Shown here piece after piece: positions 49,124-62,270 of a DNA stretch of 64,000 nucleotides. Below the pieces are notes generated by a model that was not told the origin of the DNA, made no database searches, and was given only the letters and a program-made list of their open reading frames with translations. The position numbers were made by a program, and so were the translations under genes. The number at the start of each line of letters is the position of its first letter. Position 1 is the stretch's first letter. The stretch is from the NCBI GenBank assembly GCA_005408345.1, contig SEMN01000310.1, forward strand, positions 186,001-250,000. Reading direction: 5' to 3'. Source of the DNA: Macquaria australasica (taxonomy: Eukaryota > Chordata > Actinopteri > Centrarchiformes > Percichthyidae).

Positions 49124-51336
49124 AATCACTAAAGTGGATCAGCTAATTGTGTGGTATTACGCATTCCATATTTTTGATAATTGCAGTATTTAATGAACTG
49201 GAAAACATGAAGAGTTTTGTTCCAAAATGTGACAGAAAAACATGACCCCAAAAAAAGCTTAATAGCAAAAAAAAAAAGAAAAAACTAAAACCAAATGATA
49301 TTACTTTTAAAGAATTGTTGGTAATTAAGTGCTCAGTTGACAAATTGAGTTAATTTTTACAGAGTGGATCCTGTAGATTTCTCAGACACTAAATGATAAA
49401 CCTCAGGCAACGATTTTATTTTACGTCGTATCTGGATATATAGTGTTTTGGAGTGGAACTCTTCACATCTCTTCCTTATTATCTTGACATGAATTCTCAC
49501 AGTATCACAGTGTTGTCTCTGTTCCCCTTGGGACTATGTAAATCATTAATGAGCATTCAGTTATTTCAAGTATTTTATATGAAAGGCAGGATCAAATCCA
49601 ACGAGTTACCTAAAGCATTCAGTTTTTGTGTATTCTCTTGTGGTAAAGATAAACGCTTAAAGACATTATGACACAGACCGTGAGCATTTGCAGGGTATCG
49701 TAATCCTTTCATGGTGAGTTGAATATTGTTTAAAATGTTTTCCTTTTTTTTCTTTTCTTGGATGAACTAACTGAACACTTTTTAAAGCAAAGTTGGCATA
49801 TTACCATGTACACATGTTACAGAATATAAAAATGTGGTATAACAACTGCAGTATATAAAATACTGGTATTCCATGATAGATCTTTGTATTAATGTGACTC
49901 TCTTAAGAAAATGTCTTCAAACAATCAGACGATCTCCTTTTCCATTTTGTCCTGTCTTATAAAGATGTGTAAATTTGATAAAATCTTGTCTTCATCTAAA
50001 TCTCTGACGAAGCTGAATGGCATGTGTTGGGTGTACATTCTGTGTTATTATTATCTACTGAAAGAAATGATAGAAACGCGTCTTTTTCTTAGGTCAGAGG
50101 TCAAGACCAGCTACAGATCAAAAGCTGTGAAGGCTGTATTGATTTAGTGTTTGTCTTCTTCAGCAGGACAACCTTTCTGAATATTATGTCACAGTTTGAA
50201 AGACTGTCTGTCGTTTTTTTTATTGCGGTTGGTCAATTCTGAACACAGAAGTCAAACACAGATTGGCATAAGTCCCTTTCTCCACTGATGATGGCATAAC
50301 AGGTGTCCATCACAGATAAACGTCCAAATAAATCAGCTTAAAATTATACAAAAAAAGGTGCTCCCTATAACTTGAGGATCTTGCCTCATAATCATCATTT
50401 TTTTATATTTTCTTCAGTATCAAAAGTAATCCAGTTCATTTATGTCTGAACATTTTCAGTGTTAAGGCTCAGAATGTCCCATCAACATGGTTCTTACATC
50501 TACATCCAAGGAACACACTCTCCTCTATCCATTCATATTTGTGGTATATTACAAACCTGTAGTCATATAGGCAAAAAACTACAACAATCTCTAATTGCAT
50601 AAAACTTTTTTTTTTTTAATAAAAACTGTGCTACAACATGTATGGTACTACTCACATGCACGTTCTGAGAAGCCCAACTTACCCTGAAAATACCTAAGCC
50701 ATGTCGTGACTGCCAAAAGGGAGAAATATCGAGCTAAAGAATGAGCCAAAAAAAAAAAAAGCCTATGGATCAAATGGTGAAGGCACAGCATGACACACTA
50801 TCATATACACCAGTTATCACACCAGCAATAATATGATCCCCTGTAGGCAAACAGTAGAATTTGCACAATGCTACTGTGTACATTCTACAAGATAATCTGG
50901 AAAAGTGCACTTTCATATACTTGATTGGCCAGTTTGGTGCATTGCCAGATGAGGTTAGAAGGTGCTGCAGCAAAAGTTGAACCAGGATAACCTCCTTTGC
51001 TGTTTGACCCAGCATGTTTTTTTTTGCAAAAGGCCTTTGTTAAGCCGTCCCTGCCTCACCAGTGCAGTGGTCCTGATGAAATAACACCTACCTGCTCCTC
51101 AAAATGAAAAAAAAAAACACATAGCTGGCCTGCTCCTCACCTCTGATTTACACTCAAATCTAACACTAGTAGTAAAATGTATCCAGGAAACCGTGACATC
51201 AGGCCCTGTCTAATTAACTAAGCTAACCAGCTAACCAAGCACTGGAACAACTACAGATTAAGCACCTTGCTCAGAGGCGCGTTATGTGTTATTCTTGAGG
51301 TAAAAGAACATGTTACTTGATAACCCTAGTTATTTA

Positions 51337-51361
51337 AATATATATATATATATATATATAT
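51337..51361. repeat. (AT)n tract
   Basis: About 12 AT units, directly before a SINE-like segment. Confidence 0.9.
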
Positions 51362-51362
51362 T

Positions 51363-51480
51363 GTCTTTATTGGACAGCTGATAGTATGGAGACAGACAGC
51401 TGGAATCGAACAGAGACGTTGCAGTAAATTAGCATGTGTCTTAACCATTTTGTACCACAATGCCCCACAACCCTTGTTAC
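51363..51480 (-). mobile_element. degenerate tRNA-related SINE-like fragment
   Basis: ctttattggacagctgatag, gtatggagacagacag, tggaatcgaac and gttgcagtaaatt...accattttgtaccacaatgcccc resemble, in reverse, a common fish repeat that ends in a tRNA-like head with B-box sequence. Very degraded; recognition is from memory of the family. Confidence 0.45.
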
Positions 51481-54400
51481 TTCATGTTAAATCACACCAT
51501 GATGTATGGAAACATGCAAATTAGAACTTGCCCATAGGTATGAACATATGTTCATATGTTGTTAAGATTTTCAAATAGCTTCCAGAGGAAATGTAAACAA
51601 CTTTGCAGTCTGACAATGCACAGAGAGAAGCACAGACATTGAAACTGTGCTACATACTTAGAGGCTTCATTGGCAAGTGTCCACATATGAGACGACAGCC
51701 ATCCCATTATTGTTTTAGCGGCCCTCTTACAAACAATGGGAAAATGGAGACACAGTCAGCGCCAAGGGATTTGAGGTCAGTAAGCAGTGTGTTATGACGG
51801 TGGTACCTTAATTGTTTATTGATTTACAATTACACAGTGTTTTGTGTGTTTGGGTTTCTCTGAGTGTGCGTGTGTGTGTGCTCATATTTGTGGTTTAGTC
51901 TGGAGTGTCTCAAGTGTCCGGTTTCAACTTCTGCGTGTTCTAACTGTAGCCTATAACATCAGCTTGAGAAATGTACACAGAGGTAGACAAAATGTAAACA
52001 CATCACAGTCAAGCCTTTTAACTAAAGGTCATGTAAACACAGGTACACACACACACACACTGCTACCTTAAATGCTAATTACTGTAGTTGTGTCTGGCAG
52101 CTATTAAAGAGCTCTGACGATCAGTACTCTCTTATCCCAATTTTCACATATGCAATGTTAGACATCCAACCGAGCATCATTAAGGCTAAATTATCTGTTC
52201 CTACACTGCAGGTGCATTAGTCAAAAAAAAAAAAATATATATATTGCAATTTTAACCCTTACAACTAATAACGTCACATGCAAATAAACACACACAAACT
52301 GCATTTACAGAGAGAAACACTGGTCAGAAGCTACAATTAAAAAGACACTGATGGGCAAACTCACAAAGAATGGATTGCGGCCACTGATAGCACCATGAAC
52401 TGCGCATCACTTGCAACCGCTATCTGCTCCGTCTCAAGGTCTGATTCACAAAAGATATTGTGCTATTGATATCGCAGCGCAAACACTCTCATACAGGTTT
52501 GCAGCTGAGTGCAACTTGCCCTTGTTTTGCATCTGATTGTAATTACGTGGCAAAGAACACAGTAGGCAGACAGAAGGAGAAAACTGACATTTTCAGACCA
52601 TGAGCTATAATCAAAAAGTGATATTCTCCTTCCAAATATCTGCTCACGAGCACGCCTGGCATGCTGATTCCTTCACCTAGCTACAATCACTGCTGCCCTG
52701 ATCACTGGAAAGTCAGGCGTGACACCCCTTAGATGAATGAAAATGAATGAATAAAGTCGCTTCAGTTACCACCAACTCTCTGAAGATGCTAATAATTTTC
52801 ACTTTTGTTTGTTAATATGAGATTTTTTACAATGAGGCTCATTTGCAAAGAAAGGAGACAATTTTGCACCAAATGTAGCATATTCTACCTAATTTAAATA
52901 CGGACAAATAGCACTGGAGCACAGAGTCGCTATTTGCTTGGCAGCGCAGTTAGGGGTGCATTTCAGCCTTTGTGGGTACAAAGAGTACTGAGTACGCACT
53001 ATATAAGATGTTGCTAAGCGTTAAGATAGTGCTGCTATTTGGCAACAATATGTCAGAGTTTGCTAAGGAGATTTAGTTATTCTTAAATTTATTTTTGGCA
53101 TAATTTATTCCTTGTTGTTTAAGTGTACTGTTTTGTTTACCCAAAGTTCTCTTGTTTTAATGACGTTTGGCTCATGTCACTTGCATTTAATGCATAGATA
53201 GGTATATACAGTAGTTTGTTAGTGTAGACATCATACAGTATGAATTGTAGGCACTAGCATTATCTAAAGTATTAAGACTTTTTGGTGATTTCAACAATAT
53301 TTTATGCACCATAGATAAATCCAGAACTTGCTTGAGATTCTTCACGTTTTTAAGTTTTTAAGTGTGTTGTGTACTCCAGCAACATGTGTTCTACTAATGT
53401 GATGAAAATTGTTAATAGTATAATTAATCCACAGCTAGTTCTGGTTCTCAGTTGCCAAACAGTATTCATTTGCTGAAGTAGAGGAGATATTTTCTTGTTT
53501 TACATGCCAGCTGACTGCTGCAATGAACAGTCTTCCACGCATGTGACGTGAAAGCTCCTGCTGAGAGTGCATTTAAAGTGAATATATTGTTGTGTTTTTC
53601 AGGCAGATTGCTTCTCCGTATTCCAGTATTGCTTGTCAGCATCAAGTGCTGCAACATAGCCAAGCCATTTGAGCAACAATCCAAACATATACAGAAAAGG
53701 CGTCATTTCTAAATTGCTTTTAAAAGTGCATTCACCTTCAAGTATTCAGTCTCTGACTCACCCTCATCTGTGTCTTTTAAAACCATGACATAGGAAATGA
53801 TTCACTCTTCACATTGGAGACGGCTTGTCTTATTTCATCAAAATAATCCTGAACTGTATTCAGCTGTGTCAGCTCGCCTTGGATGAAAGCAGGTATTGAT
53901 AACTGTGGCGGCTTTGTGGAAAGCACAAGGACAGGATATGGGGGCTGAGGGTTCTCTGCATCCGCTATTTGGTGCAAAGATGAGGAGGCGAGCTCATTTG
54001 TGACGAAGAAGTTGTACAAACAAAAAAAATAAGCTACACTGAAGCTCATTATATAATCCAATACCTTACTGTTTTCTAACCCGCAGACACGCAAGCAAGT
54101 GTACTGACCTTGAATGCAAAATTGCCCACTGCCAATTGGTCAAAAATGGTTCCTTCCATATGATTTAGCTGAGAAATCATAATCTTCTGTTTTGCCTCAA
54201 AGCAGTCTCGGTGCTATCGCATTGTAAACAGTGTTTTTGTTGAGTACCTGAACCCAGAGCTGCTTCCTCACCACCCTGGGAGAATGCCTTTGACTAATCC
54301 CCAAGGCTGTCTTATCAAGTGTGATTGAATAGAGCCTTCAGTCCCCAGAAGACGGGCTAACCTTTATTTTGCCTCTTTTCTATTTCTGCATCTCTTTCTT

Positions 54401-57380
54401 TTCTCTCCAGAACAAGGTGTTTGTGGGGAAAAAGGAGACCTGTTAACTGTTTACCCCTCCAATATGCACATCATTTCCCCAATGGGTGTGTGTTTGAAAC
54501 ATGAAAGGCTCTGAACAAAATGGAAAATTTCTACTCCATTAGCCATGCAGCCAATCAGTGCACGGTGACCCAGATAAGGAGTGTGATATTGATGATGACA
54601 GCAATAAAGACGTATTTTCACCACAAGCCTTCCTTCTAATTAGCTTGATCTGCAAAGAAAATAAATGAATTTTGACAAAATGCAAAAGAGGTGGTGCGCT
54701 GGGAGGATTAGACAAGGGAGTGTGACAGGAGGAGGGGGGTGAGATTTAGAAGGTTTCTAGGGGTTAAGTGACTCCACTGTTGGGGAATGGCTGACAATTA
54801 CCAGTGAAATGAGATTTCATGGCTTCAGGTTCCCCCTAAATACGGTATTTGGTCAAAGTAATTGTTCAGGGTCGAGTAGGTGACACTCGTTGATGATGCT
54901 TTTGCTGTTTTTGCATCTCTTGACAAGCCTCTGCACTTCGGGCAAACCACGGTGTGTACAGTACTAAAAGTGTGTCTACTACCCTGTCAGGCTGCACATT
55001 AGCTGCTGATGTATTATATTTAGGGATGCCCTCATTCTAACTGAGAACTAAAGGGTGGTGGTAGTCTAGAGGGCTTGTGTTGATGCTGATTGAGGTGTCA
55101 TTTACCCTGGGGACGCCCATCACTTTTTGAAATGGCCAATTTTGTCCCCATCTCTTTTTAAAAGCATAATTCGTTAAAAGGTTTATTTACACAATAAGAA
55201 AACATTTAATATCATTGTCCAATGATGCATATGGATGATCGTATTGTCGACTCTGTAGTAGCCTACCCTTTTGATACGCTGTTATGCAATTTTTTCACCG
55301 ATCCATCATAATTATGTACTCTGACCTCATACTGATCTCATACCAGACTGCCTTTAAAAAGCAGCATGACGAACCTGCATGGGAATCTCTCCCCTCACTC
55401 TGTCAGAGTGCTGTTAAGCAAAGAAGGACAATTACACTATTTTAGAGTATTTTAAAACTATATAAACGTTAGTCCCTTTCAGGCCTAATTTCCTAAATAC
55501 TAGTTGTAATTTTCATGTAATTTCATGAAGTAACACACATTCATTTTGTTCCAGTTTGTGTGTTACTTTGTGCTGTAGCTGACAGACGGTGGGTACTGTA
55601 ATGTTAGATATTGATTAAACCATTTATTTTGGAAAATATCTGAATGGAAATTGATTGAATGGCATAATAATCCCATGGATGCACCGCAATAATGCTGTGT
55701 AACTCCTGAAGATTTTCATCATATCAAACCCAATTTTTGATACGGTTTATGTCTGGAATTTGTTCTGCTGCAGCCATTAAATGTATTTACATTCGTTAGT
55801 TAACATTTCTATATAGTAGTCTGCAATGTCAGTGGCGGAGTCCGCCATTTACATGCTGGATTCAAATGGTGTGTACACAAAAAGTCTGTCTTCCTGTGTT
55901 TTTTTGCCAAAACAATATTTTCACTAGGGTGGGGGGAACTTTTTCACCAAAACAGCCATAGTTTGAAAAAAGCATTCCAACAAATTGTGTTTGACTTTAA
56001 TTCTAACAGTAACGTGCCATGCCATAGTTTCCTAAATGTTATATGTTTTTATGTGAGGAATTAGAGAATGAACTACAAGAGGTGATTGTGTTGCTGTTTT
56101 CCCCTTAAATTTATTTACGCCCTCCTATAAGATGAACTCTTCATGTGCTTTTGAGAATGTCACAGAGGAGGCTGGCAGTGTGGCCAGAGTGGATAGGAAG
56201 CAATCAAGCAAGGAAGTAAGAAGGTCAGCAGCCAAAGTACCAGAAGGAACAGTCCTGCATGGCAGCACTGAAATACCAACCTCCAACACTTCCTCCTGGA
56301 GGGAGGGTGGAATCAGTTGCCACATTAAGTTTCCACAGCGGAGAGGAAGATGGGGGATGTCACCCCACAGCAATCCGCTGCACGCTCAGCAGGTGTTGAC
56401 ATCTAGATTAACCTTGGACTGCTGTGAGTCCAATTCCTCTGGAAGGCAGTGTCTTATTAGAATGCATACAGACAGCTTGTATCCAATCCTCGGCTTCTGA
56501 GGCTCCCAGGTACTGCCCCTTATTCGCTGGCCTGTCAATCAAAGGGTCATAAGAGCATTGCTGCAGGGACGTGGGGAACTTGGAAGCTGGCTGGGACTTT
56601 TAACCCAACAATCACTGAGTCTCTCCTAATTCATATTACCATGACTGCTCCTACAGGACCTTATCAAGTTCATTCATGAGGGAGCAAGGCCACAAAGTAA
56701 ATTCAGTATGATGTATAACTTAACCCTTAATGCCTGGGTATTTTACAAACATACCTACATGCTGTTGTGGCCAAGTCCTTGTCTAGCTCAGCTGCAGCAA
56801 AAGATGAAAATCTTTCAACATATTTTATGTTTATGTACATATTTCTCTGTGTTACACATATGCTGCTGTATCTGCTCAGTGACTCTACACACAAATGATT
56901 CAGCACAGTAACAACATATCACAGTCACTGTCTCGTGGTCATTGCAACGTGGTTATGGTCCACTATGCTGCAGTCAAGTTCATGTCAGCTGAGTTAAATT
57001 TGTTATACTCATGCTCCATTCCTGCTTCTGAACTATTTGATTCATTACTTGGCACAAAGACATAATCCTTACTTACTTCCATCAGAACCCTCCTACATCA
57101 AAGTGCTCCTCTGCAGTGCACATACCTTGGTTCACTACTGACCCTATGAACTTTCTGGAGAAAAACATTCAAACAACCATGGCTTTTTGACATGTTGACA
57201 CAAGAGAATTGTTCAAAACAAATACTCTCAGGAAAAGCAGGAAGTTCAGGGTTTATCTGAACAAAACGAATAAATGGGATGTAACAGTAGCCCGATGATT
57301 AAACTGAATTTCCATTTCATGTCACTTTATTATTTATTCTACTGGAGTGCTGATGTGGGCAGCGATTTAGAGATCTGGAA

Positions 57381-57674
57381 TGGGGCTGCAACTAAGGATA
57401 ATTTTTATTGAATTATTTTTGCAATAAATCAATCAGTTGTTTGATCTAACTGTAAGAAAATAGTGAAAAACCTCAATAAAAATTTGACATGCTGTCTTCA
57501 AATTCGACCAACAGTCCAAAACCCAAAGATATTTGATTTTACTATCATTAAGGACAAAGAAACAGCAGCAAATCTTCACATTAAAGCAGCTGGATTATTA
57601 ATCATTAATCAGTATAGTTTCTGATTAATTTTCTGTGGACATAACGATTAATCAACTAATCGTTTCAGCTCTAG
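57381..57674. mobile_element. MITE (hAT-like), second copy, with target duplication
   Basis: Starts tggggctgcaactaaggata and ends aactaatcgtttcagctcta. The flanks are TCTGGAA (57374-57380 and 57675-57681), with an eighth base T versus C. Internally it shares ccaaagatattt...actatcat..aggacaaa with the element at 7171-7527. Confidence 0.8.
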
Positions 57675-57811
57675 TCTGGAACCAGACCCATGTAATATGG
57701 CCCTGAGTCTCTAAGGAAACAAGATATGCATTTACTTAAAGACTTTATTGTAGTAGGAGTACTTAGACAACATTACTGTAATGACAATACAACACCGTAG
57801 GTAATGCACAG

Positions 57812-59014
57812 CAGTGTTCATTTCATCAACAAAAACTACGACAAAAGAATATTCATTGATGACCAGTTTTTCACGACAAAAACGAGACTAAAACTAAACA
57901 AAAAGTAAGAAAACGAGAACTACAATAAAGTGTGTTACGTTTCATCAGCAAATAAAAACTAAACAATAATGTGAAAGACGGATGAATTGACAAATTAACG
58001 AATTATTGTTTAGTTTGCATTTATTTTAAGTCTTCTTCAACAACATGCATCTCTACGGAATCACACACTGTAGCTCCTGATTAGTAAAAGAGTGTCCACC
58101 GCCCAAAAATATCTCTTGTTCAAAGGTTGATTTAGCCGCTTGACCTGTTGCACTGCTGTTAATACGAAGCATCTTGCATTCAGTAAAGTTGTGTCTCTGT
58201 CAATAATGTTATCTGATGTTACCGGTTCTTGGAGGAAACAGATTTAGGTACTAAATTAATCTACAATCCACTGAGAATTAGACAAGAAGCTGCAACAAAA
58301 CAGCTGGGACAATCTAGGTAAACATGCAGGCCAACGCCGACATGTATTAAAAGATAAGCTAATGTACAGTACAGTAACAGTGTGGATGTAACATTAACGT
58401 GACTTTCTGTTGGCTATCTTTCCTGTTGCTATCGGAAGGATTAATGTCGGCAGTCAACCATGGAGGTCCTCTAGATGTTCGCTGAAGAAATATCACTGCG
58501 TTATCTGACGTTTTAGCTTCTCCTCTCAAGGTAAAGCCAGACAATGACAGTGTTTTAGCAAACAGGTTGGTGAATTAGCTTCTGAATGGTTCGCTGCTCA
58601 GCAGTGGAAAGCACATGCAGCTGTGGTAATGTTAGGTGAGCGGGAACGACAGTGAAAGAGCAGCACTGTTTGAGTCGAGTTTGGAAATGACAACTGGGTT
58701 TGCTGAGGAGAGTCAGTCTGTTGCATTACTGCAGAGCAGAGCAAACAGTGTCTCTCCCACTAACCTCGCTATAGGCGAAATTGACACCTGTAACAATGGT
58801 AACTGCACATAACAAAGATGACGACAGCTGTAGCCTCAAAATGCTTAGAAGGCATAAAAATGAAACATGCATGACAAAAACGATACTAAAATCTCACAGA
58901 ATCATCTTTAGTTTTGTATCAAAAATCAAGTGACTTTGAATTTGATTAAATCTAATATACATTTTCATTTAAAGACAACAACTAAATTAAAATCATGTGC
59001 CAAAATTGACACTA
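57812..59014. mobile_element. non-autonomous hAT-like element with 8-bp target duplication
   Basis: About 1.2 kb flanked by ATGCACAG on both sides (57804-57811 and 59015-59022). The left end is CAGTGTTCATTT; the right end reversed is TAGTGTCAATTT, an imperfect terminal inverted repeat. CAGTG-type ends and 8-bp duplications are marks of hAT transposons. No transposase reading frame is seen. Both end regions are rich in aaaaac/actaaaac motifs. Confidence 0.75.
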
Positions 59015-59244
59015 ATGCACAGGTTTATGTACCGGAAAACGGCCAATAATAATGATGACGATAATGATAGTGACAAATGACAGTATATGTATAGTATATA
59101 CAGTATAGTACTGTATATGATAATAATAATGATAATATGTGGCGTCACAGGAATTATTAGCTGAGGTGAAGTTACTTTCCTCCATCATTTCATCACCACG
59201 GTTCCTGAGCAGAAACACGTGACTAAGAGTTGTTTGTGAAGACC

Positions 59245-59344
59245 TGCTGTTTTATTGTAAGCAACCACAGTGAGGACCCCAGGAAGAATAGCTGCTGCAG
59301 TGCTGTAGCTAATGGGGCTCCTAATAAACTAAACTAAACTAAAC
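59245..59344 (+). mobile_element. retroposon 3' end with (AACTA)n tail
   Basis: aggaagaatagctgctgcag then gctaatggggctcctaataa followed by repeats of actaa resembles the 3' end of a fish LINE or SINE. Class uncertain. Confidence 0.5.
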
Positions 59345-60159
59345 AGCGCAGGCTGACATGGAGCCCTCTCTGTATCTCTCACCCACAACTTGGATAGGCT
59401 TGTTGAGCAACATGTCAGATATTTCCATGGAGACGATCAGCTTTGTTTTTTCTTCACAGTGTAACCATATGTCTGTTAATTAACCCATACACCATGAACC
59501 AGATACCATTTTCGTACAGCTGACAACACCCATGCTAACTTGCAAAACTGAATTAATATTCTACAGGACTCGTAAGTCCCATGGTGGAAGTTACACAAGC
59601 TGTTGCCATAGCAACTCTGAGAAAATGGCACTTCAGATGGGGATGTTGATAAGTATGGATAACACTGTACATTCTGCCCTTCTTCATGGGGTTGAATAAA
59701 ACATAGTAGCAATAATGTACATTTCAAAACAAGGTTACAGCGTCTGTTTTTCTAAGAGTTTAAATGAGGAGGCTATAGTTAGAAGAAATTAATCAAAATT
59801 TATAAAAATGCTTCTTGTGAGGAGAGAATGGTAACTTTTCTGTCCAGTGGTAGCTTATAAAAGCTTAAAGTGGTAAAGGAGTAGAGTTGAAGTAGCTGAG
59901 AGGCAATACAAACATTCATGAGCTTTAAAATCCTAAACCTTTCCCCCTGGTGATTATGATATGTCGTGACAGACACACCTGTTTATGTAGCTCTGGACAC
60001 ATTAAACTCACCTTTTACGATCTCAGGTGTAGTCTATAGAGTTCCCACCACAGCCGAGTGTGGTGTGGATGCAACTTAAAGGGGAACACATAAAGGTCGG
60101 TTTACTGGTCACGAGTAGTCCTACTCAGCCTGTTCTCTGATGTCTTTTGTGGCTCTGCA

Positions 60160-60415
60160 GGGAGCTTTGTCATGTCTTTGTCATCAAAATAACCTTGATA
60201 AGGTCATCAGGGTTACAGTATCTTGAGCTTGAGCTTGGAGACTAGAAATTTGTAACAGAAAGCTTGCGTTACAAACTGGGGGCATAGAAATTTACCAGCC
60301 ATGGAGGGTTAACAGAAATGATGCCATTGGTTGCATTATGGGAAATCTAGGATACAGGGCTTGACCCATACTAGAAACTAAAAGTCAAGATATATCGGCC
60401 TCTGCTGCTTCAATG
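60160..60415 (-). repeat. probable dispersed repeat next to the LINE relic
   Basis: Read in reverse it contains ttgacttttagtttctagta, ggcatcatttctgttaaccc and tccatggctggtaaatttct, a pattern I recall from fish repeats. It abuts the broken 3' side of the LINE. Confidence 0.4.
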
Positions 60416-60429
60416 TGAGCATTCTTTTT

Positions 60430-62270
60430 GTTGAGTCTGTTGGAATCCGCCACTCTCAGCCTGCTGCCCCAGCAAACGACAGCAAACAGGAGAGCGCTAG
60501 CCACCACAGACTCATAACATCCTCCGCATTGTCCTGCAGATGTTGAAGGACCTCAGCCTTCTCAGAAAATAGAGGCGGCTTTGTCCCTTCTTGTACAGGG
60601 CTTCAGTGTTTGTAGACCAGTCCAGTTTATTGTCAATGTGCACTCCCAGGTACTTGTAGGCCTCCACAATGTCCACACTGACCCCTTGGATGGAAACGGG
60701 GGTCACCGGAGTCTTTTTCCTCCTCAGGTCCACAACCAGTTCCTTTGTCTTGTCACATTTAGTTTCAGGTAATTATCCTTGCACCATGTGACAAAGTTTC
60801 TCACCACTGTCCTGTACTCAGCCTCGTCACCGTTACTGATACATCCAACCACAGCAGAGTCATCAGAAAACTTCTGAAGATGGCAGGACTCTGTCTGGTA
60901 GTTGAAATCAGTGGTGTAAATGGTGAAGAGGAAGGGAGAGAGGACTGTCCCTTGTGGGGCCCCGGTGTTGCTGACCACCCTGTCCGACACACAGTGCTGT
61001 AGGCGCACGTACGGTGGTCTTCCAGTCAGGTAGTCAACGATCCAGGACACCAGTGGGGCATCTACCTGCATTGCTGTCAGCTTCTCACCCAGTAGAGCCG
61101 GCTTGATGGTGTCGAATGCACTGGAGAAGTCAAAGAACATGACCCTCACAGTGCTCGCTGGTTTGTCCAGGTGAGCATAGTTAAGCAGGTAGATGATGGC
61201 GTCCTCTACTCCAAGTCGGGGCTGGTAAGCAAACTGTAAGGGGTCCAAGTGTGAATTGACCATGGGCCGGAGCTGTTCCAGGACCAGTCTCTCCAGGGTC
61301 TTCATGATGTGGGAGGTCAGAGCCACCAGTCTGTAGTCCTTCGATCCACTGGGACGTGGCGTCTTAGGCACAGGAACGAGGCAGGCAGGCAAGATTCAGG
61401 CTCATATTGAAGACCTTCTGAAGTACTCCACCAAGCTGGAGGGCGCAGGCCTTGAGCACCCCGGGGCTGACACCATCAGGGCCTGCAGCCTTTCCTGAGT
61501 GAAGTCTCCTCAGCTGTCTGCTCACCTGGTCAGCTGTGAAGCTCATCGTGGAAGTTTCCAATGGGGGAGGAGTGGAGCCATCGTGCTGCAGAGGGCGGCT
61601 GGTGGGGGAGCCAGTGGGGGGAGGAGTAGGACCCTCACCAGAGGGTGGGGAGCAGCAAGGAGGGGGAGGAGGGGGTAGTGGAGTTGAGGGTGCTGCATGG
61701 CAGATAACAGAGGAGTCAGGTGGGGGCAGGGCAGAGGCCGCTGTATCAAATCTGTTGAAAAACAGATTGAGTTCATTGGCACTGTCCACACCACCATCAG
61801 TCCCTCTGCTGACCGGCCTGAAGCCAGTGATGGTCCTCATGCCACTCCTGACCTCTCTCGTGTTGTTTTGCTGGAGTTTCCCCTCCAACTTCCTCCTGTA
61901 CTTCTCCTTGACCTCTCTGATCTTCACCCTCAGGTCCATCTGAATGGTCCTCAGCTCCTCCCTGTCCCCAGCTCTATAAGCCCTCTTCTTGGCATTCAGG
62001 ATGGCTTTAATGTCCTTTGTTACCCACGGCTTGTTGTTCGAGTAACAACGGACAGTCATGTTGGGACAATGGAGTCCACACAGAAGTTAATGTAGTCCGT
62101 TATGCACTCTGTGAGCCTATCAATGTCCTCACCCTGTGGCTCACAGAGTGCATTCCAGTCAGTCACCTCAAAACAGCCCCTCAGTGACTCCTGGGTCTCC
62201 TCTGACCATCCCCTCACTGTCCTGGTAGTCACTGGCTGTCGTTTATACCAATTTTTGTGCTATTCCCAGA
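60430..62270 (-). pseudogene. broken CR1/L2-type LINE ORF2 (reverse transcriptase)
   Basis: The minus strand encodes the linker and reverse transcriptase of a non-LTR retrotransposon in several frames. From about 62230 down to 62070 come residues such as CFEVTDWNALCEP. 61364-62059 gives SNNKPWVTKDIKAILNAKKR, a proline-rich linker and SGKAAGPDGVSPGVLKACA. 60724-61392 gives KDYRLVALTSHIMKTLERL, DFSSAFDTI, NTGAPQGTVLSPFLF and the catalytic FSDDSAVVG. 60512-60733 gives VEAYKYLGVHIDNKLDW. Frameshifts near 62060, 61380, 60730 and 60518 separate these. Further fragments (VCWGSRL-like) reach about 60430. The endonuclease catalytic part and the 3' tail are missing. It is an inactive relic, distinct from the one at 24168. 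Confidence 0.9.

Larger units (their letters stand above)
46023..49140 (+). other. ntrk3: ntrk3 3' untranslated region, extent uncertain
   Basis: Sequence after the stop is AT-rich with no convincing reading frame. The first kilobase has T-rich and A-rich runs and ATTTA-like patches (around 46430-46470) typical of long neuronal 3' UTRs. I see no AATAAA in the first 1.2 kb. The first clear ones are at 47922-47927, inside a repeat-flanked stretch, and at 49118-49123. Repeats occupy much of 47281-48840, so the true end may lie before them and use a variant signal. Extent is inferred; transcript reads would settle it. Confidence 0.4.

Noticed and set aside
56132..56500. 122-codon open frame, with an 82-codon frame opposite
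   Set aside because: Overlapping frames on both strands in a moderately GC-rich patch, with no known domain; chance is likelier.
61536..62095. Open frames on + strand opposite the LINE (132-135 codons)
   Set aside because: They are antisense shadows of the reverse-transcriptase and proline-rich coding sequence.
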